Shown here: positions 62,317 to 64,000 of the stretch, piece by piece
How positions within the stretch are numbered: position 1 is the stretch's first letter
How the letters are laid out: the number at the start of each line of letters is the position of its first letter
Source of the DNA: JAIOSF01 sp963677755
GTDB lineage: Bacteria; Campylobacterota; Campylobacteria; Campylobacterales; Arcobacteraceae
Direction of reading: 5' to 3'
Assembly: GCA_963677755.1 (NCBI GenBank)
Contig: OY782506.1
Span: forward strand, 1,240,001 to 1,304,000
Length of the DNA stretch: 64,000 nucleotides
Notes under the pieces: model-generated
What the model was told of the DNA's origin: nothing
Seen by the model: the letters and a program-made list of their open reading frames with translations, nothing else
The model's database searches: none
Program-made: the position numbers and the translations under genes

Positions 62317-62878
62317 AAAACAACAAGAGTTTTATAGAATACTTATAAACCAAATGATGGATTTCAATGAAGACTTCCACAAAGAGTTCACAATAGCTAG
62401 AATAGAACAAATATCAGATGATAATCTCAAGTATCTTTTAGAAGATATCAATACAGACAAAGACAATATAGTAAAGAAAAAAGGCTATATAACCTACGCG
62501 AAGTTCATCTACTATGCAGATAAGATGATAGATAAGAAGATAGAACTCACTATGAAACCACAAACTTCAAAAGTTGAGGAACTTTACAATAAAAGAGAAC
62601 TCTTACTGCATACAATACAGACTCAAACAAAATCTCTCCAAGAAAAAAATGAACTAATAGAAAATATTAAAAATAAAGTTGTAATGTTTAAAGAAAATGA
62701 TAAAAATATCCTAGATGAAATTGATTATTTCATTATTGAACAATTTGGTTTTTATAACTTCTTTGATGAAAATAAAAATTATATGGTCAAAGAAGAGATA
62801 GAAAAATATCTTAAATCATATATGACAAATCAGATGCTACTAAAACAGAATAATCAAAAAAAACTTATCAATAATTAA
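62309..62878 (+). CDS. hypothetical coiled-coil protein
   Basis: A 189-residue charged protein, predicted mostly helical, with a coiled-coil stretch in the middle (LLHTIQTQTKSLQEKNELIENI). No domain is recognised and there is no signal peptide. Its start overlaps the end of the WxxxW-repeat gene by 8 nt, so the two products may act together. Confidence 0.65.
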   Translation: MTRKQQEFYRILINQMMDFNEDFHKEFTIARIEQISDDNLKYLLEDINTDKDNIVKKKGYITYAKFIYYADKMIDKKIELTMKPQTSKVEELYNKRELLLHTIQTQTKSLQEKNELIENIKNKVVMFKENDKNILDEIDYFIIEQFGFYNFFDENKNYMVKEEIEKYLKSYMTNQMLLKQNNQKKLINN

Positions 62879-62890
62879 AGATATCTCTGC

Positions 62891-62896
62891 TATAAT
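62891..62896 (+). promoter_or_regulatory. -10 box (TATAAT) of tRNA-Leu
   Basis: TCTCTGCTATAATTCC ends 14 nt before the first base of the mature tRNA. Confidence 0.7.
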
Positions 62897-62910
62897 TCCA
62901 ATTCAAAAGT

Positions 62911-62995
62911 GCCGCTGTGGTGGAATGGTAGACACGCTAGATTCAAAATCTGGTAAGCTATGCTTGTACCGGTTCAAGTCCGGTCAGCGGTACCA
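62911..62995 (+). tRNA. tRNA-Leu (anticodon CAA)
   Basis: An 85-nt gene with acceptor arms GCCGCTG and CAGCGGT, the type II D-loop GTGGAATGGTAGACAC, anticodon loop TTCAAAA (anticodon CAA, reading UUG), a long variable arm, T-arm GGTTCAAGTCC and an encoded CCA end. It is flanked by unknown genes on the left and a secreted-protein gene plus dapE on the right. Confidence 0.97.
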
Positions 62996-63012
62996 CTTTT
63001 CTAAATATAATT

Positions 63013-63591
63013 TTATTTCTTCATAAACTGTAGATTGTTTGGCAATATTTTCGTAATCTTTTTTCTTTTTGGTTTAGTATCATACCAATTTTTATAAAGC
63101 ATCAAAACTTTTTCTTTAGGAATATCAATTGATGCATTGTTTGTAAAAGCAATTGTCTCTAAAAATCGTCTTTTTGTTACAACATTACTTTGTGCTTTAA
63201 TATATGTAGATTCTATATTCTCTTGATTTCGAAGAATAATTTGTATAAAAGTTTCACATTTGCCAATTTTATTATAAGTAGTACTAGACAAATTATTAAA
63301 ATTTTTATATTCTTGTTCTAACCTCGACAAATAGATAAATTTTAATTTAGATATCTCTCTTTTTGTTGCTTCTTTTTTATATAATTCTTTATAGTATAGT
63401 TTTGCAAACTTCAAAGCTAACTCTTCAGCTTTTTTATAGGCAGTTGCTATTTCTGTATCTTTTGACTTTGATAATATAAAAAAATTAGCAGCACAAAATC
63501 CAAAACCATCAAGATTTTCTTTATAAAATTTTGAATCCGCTTCTATTACTGAAACAATTAAAAAACATAAGAAAAACAATTTTTTAATCAA
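63013..63591 (-). CDS. hypothetical secreted protein
   Basis: A 192-residue protein with an N-terminal signal peptide (IKKLFFLCFLIVSVIEA) and a Lys-rich mature part containing two Cys. No domain is recognised. TTG at 63591 is chosen as start because GGAG lies 6 nt upstream and it falls just after the dapE stop; a TTG at 63603 would overlap dapE and lacks such a site. It is likely cotranscribed with dapE but the context gives no function. Confidence 0.65.
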   Translation of the reverse strand: MIKKLFFLCFLIVSVIEADSKFYKENLDGFGFCAANFFILSKSKDTEIATAYKKAEELALKFAKLYYKELYKKEATKREISKLKFIYLSRLEQEYKNFNNLSSTTYNKIGKCETFIQIILRNQENIESTYIKAQSNVVTKRRFLETIAFTNNASIDIPKEKVLMLYKNWYDTKPKRKKITKILPNNLQFMKK

Positions 63592-63593
63592 TA

Positions 63594-64000
63594 TTATCTC
63601 CAATTCTTTATGAGATCAACAAAAATATTACATAATCTTTCAACCTCTATAATACTCGTTCTCTCATCAACTGCATGAATAGTATCGTTTATAACACCAA
63701 ACTCAACAGTAGGTATCTTAAACTGCCCAAAAAAGCGTGCATCACTAGTCCCACCAGCTGTACTTAACTTTGTATCAATATTAGAAATATTTTTTATACT
63801 ATTTTGTATATTTTTTACAACTTGAGTGTTTGCATCTGTTACAAAAGGATAAGAGCCTTGAGTAAGGCGTAAAGTATAATCTAAGTGTTTAAAATTCTCT
63901 TCTATATAGTTTCTAATTGTCTCTTGGGTTGTTTTTGTAGAATTTCGTACATTAAACATCATATTAAGTTTATTTGGAGTTACATTAGTTACCTCCATAC
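63594..64000 (-). CDS. dapE: succinyl-diaminopimelate desuccinylase, C-terminal part (5' end outside window)
   Basis: The minus-strand frame runs off the right edge; about 135 C-terminal residues are visible. They match the end of M20-family DapE: NVTPNKLNMMFNVRNS, the TAGGTSDARFF segment and the final metal-ligand region EFGVINDTIHAVDE. DapE releases succinate to give LL-diaminopimelate for lysine and peptidoglycan synthesis, and so works with the dapD product encoded at 56943. Confidence 0.93.
   Translation of the reverse strand, partial: MEVTNVTPNKLNMMFNVRNSTKTTQETIRNYIEENFKHLDYTLRLTQGSYPFVTDANTQVVKNIQNSIKNISNIDTKLSTAGGTSDARFFGQFKIPTVEFGVINDTIHAVDERTSIIEVERLCNIFVDLIKNWR

Noticed and set aside
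61348..62995. Genomic island or prophage remnant ending at tRNA-Leu
   Set aside because: No integrase and no direct repeat of the tRNA 3' end was found, and trpC and dapE flank the region closely.

Overview
The window looks like chromosomal DNA of a free-living or host-associated member of the Arcobacter group (Campylobacterota, formerly Epsilonproteobacteria). The evidence is strong A+T richness, T-rich promoters with TATAAT/TAAAAT -10 boxes, many short overlaps between genes, the long (395-residue) form of DapD, histidine kinases with an HQWRQPL H-box, and a scattered competence/type II-like gene set. Assignment to the group is inference from gene content; no rRNA is present.

Layout. 1-2645: the end of an ABC-F ATPase gene, an Fe-S oxidoreductase and lgt. 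2638-3810 (minus): two small proteins and an atypical orphan response regulator. 3888-11773 (minus): a tight run carB > YrdC-like > secretin > polA. 11894-23255: a type I secretion locus with membrane fusion protein, ABC transporter and TolC-like porin on the minus strand, a divergent OmpR-type response regulator, and a 1750-residue repeat adhesin. 23350-30270: a ThiF-like E1 enzyme, glnD, a cation/proton antiporter, a DnaQ-like exonuclease, trpF and rpe. 30610-37276: a LOG-family hydrolase, an EF-hand-like protein, a LuxI-fold acyl synthase, then a TonB receptor / YfiR-like / histidine kinase operon. 37377-46222: YgiQ radical SAM protein, a 1231-residue kinase with three solute-binding modules, Mn-dependent pyrophosphatase plus a divergent ATP-sulfurylase-like protein, and comEC split by a frameshift. 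46337-64000: a cache-CheW fusion, an exonuclease, dnaB, an EamA transporter, a pseudopilin, a P-type ATPase, DedA, dapD, a TrmN6-like methyltransferase, a TPR lipoprotein, trpC, two unknown genes, tRNA-Leu(CAA) and the 3' part of dapE. I saw no insertion sequence, integrase, CRISPR array or rRNA.

How it fits together. The type I exporter, the adhesin with a LapG-type TAAG site near its N-terminus, and the divergent regulator form a biofilm-adhesion module. Between tolC and the regulator lie two copies of a 20-bp sequence in exact inverted orientation. Each copy contains two GTGTTAA half-sites 11 bp apart and sits 8 bp from its own -10 box. This is the geometry expected for an OmpR/PhoB-type activator driving both directions. 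The regulator has Glu in place of the phosphoacceptor Asp, so it may act without phosphorylation.

Other points of interest are a protein with nearly the full set of LuxI-family invariant residues at matching spacing, an intrinsic-terminator hairpin inside the 5' coding region of the gene after dapD, and two genes (glnD and an EamA transporter) whose -10 boxes end 6-7 nt before the ATG, suggesting leaderless mRNAs.
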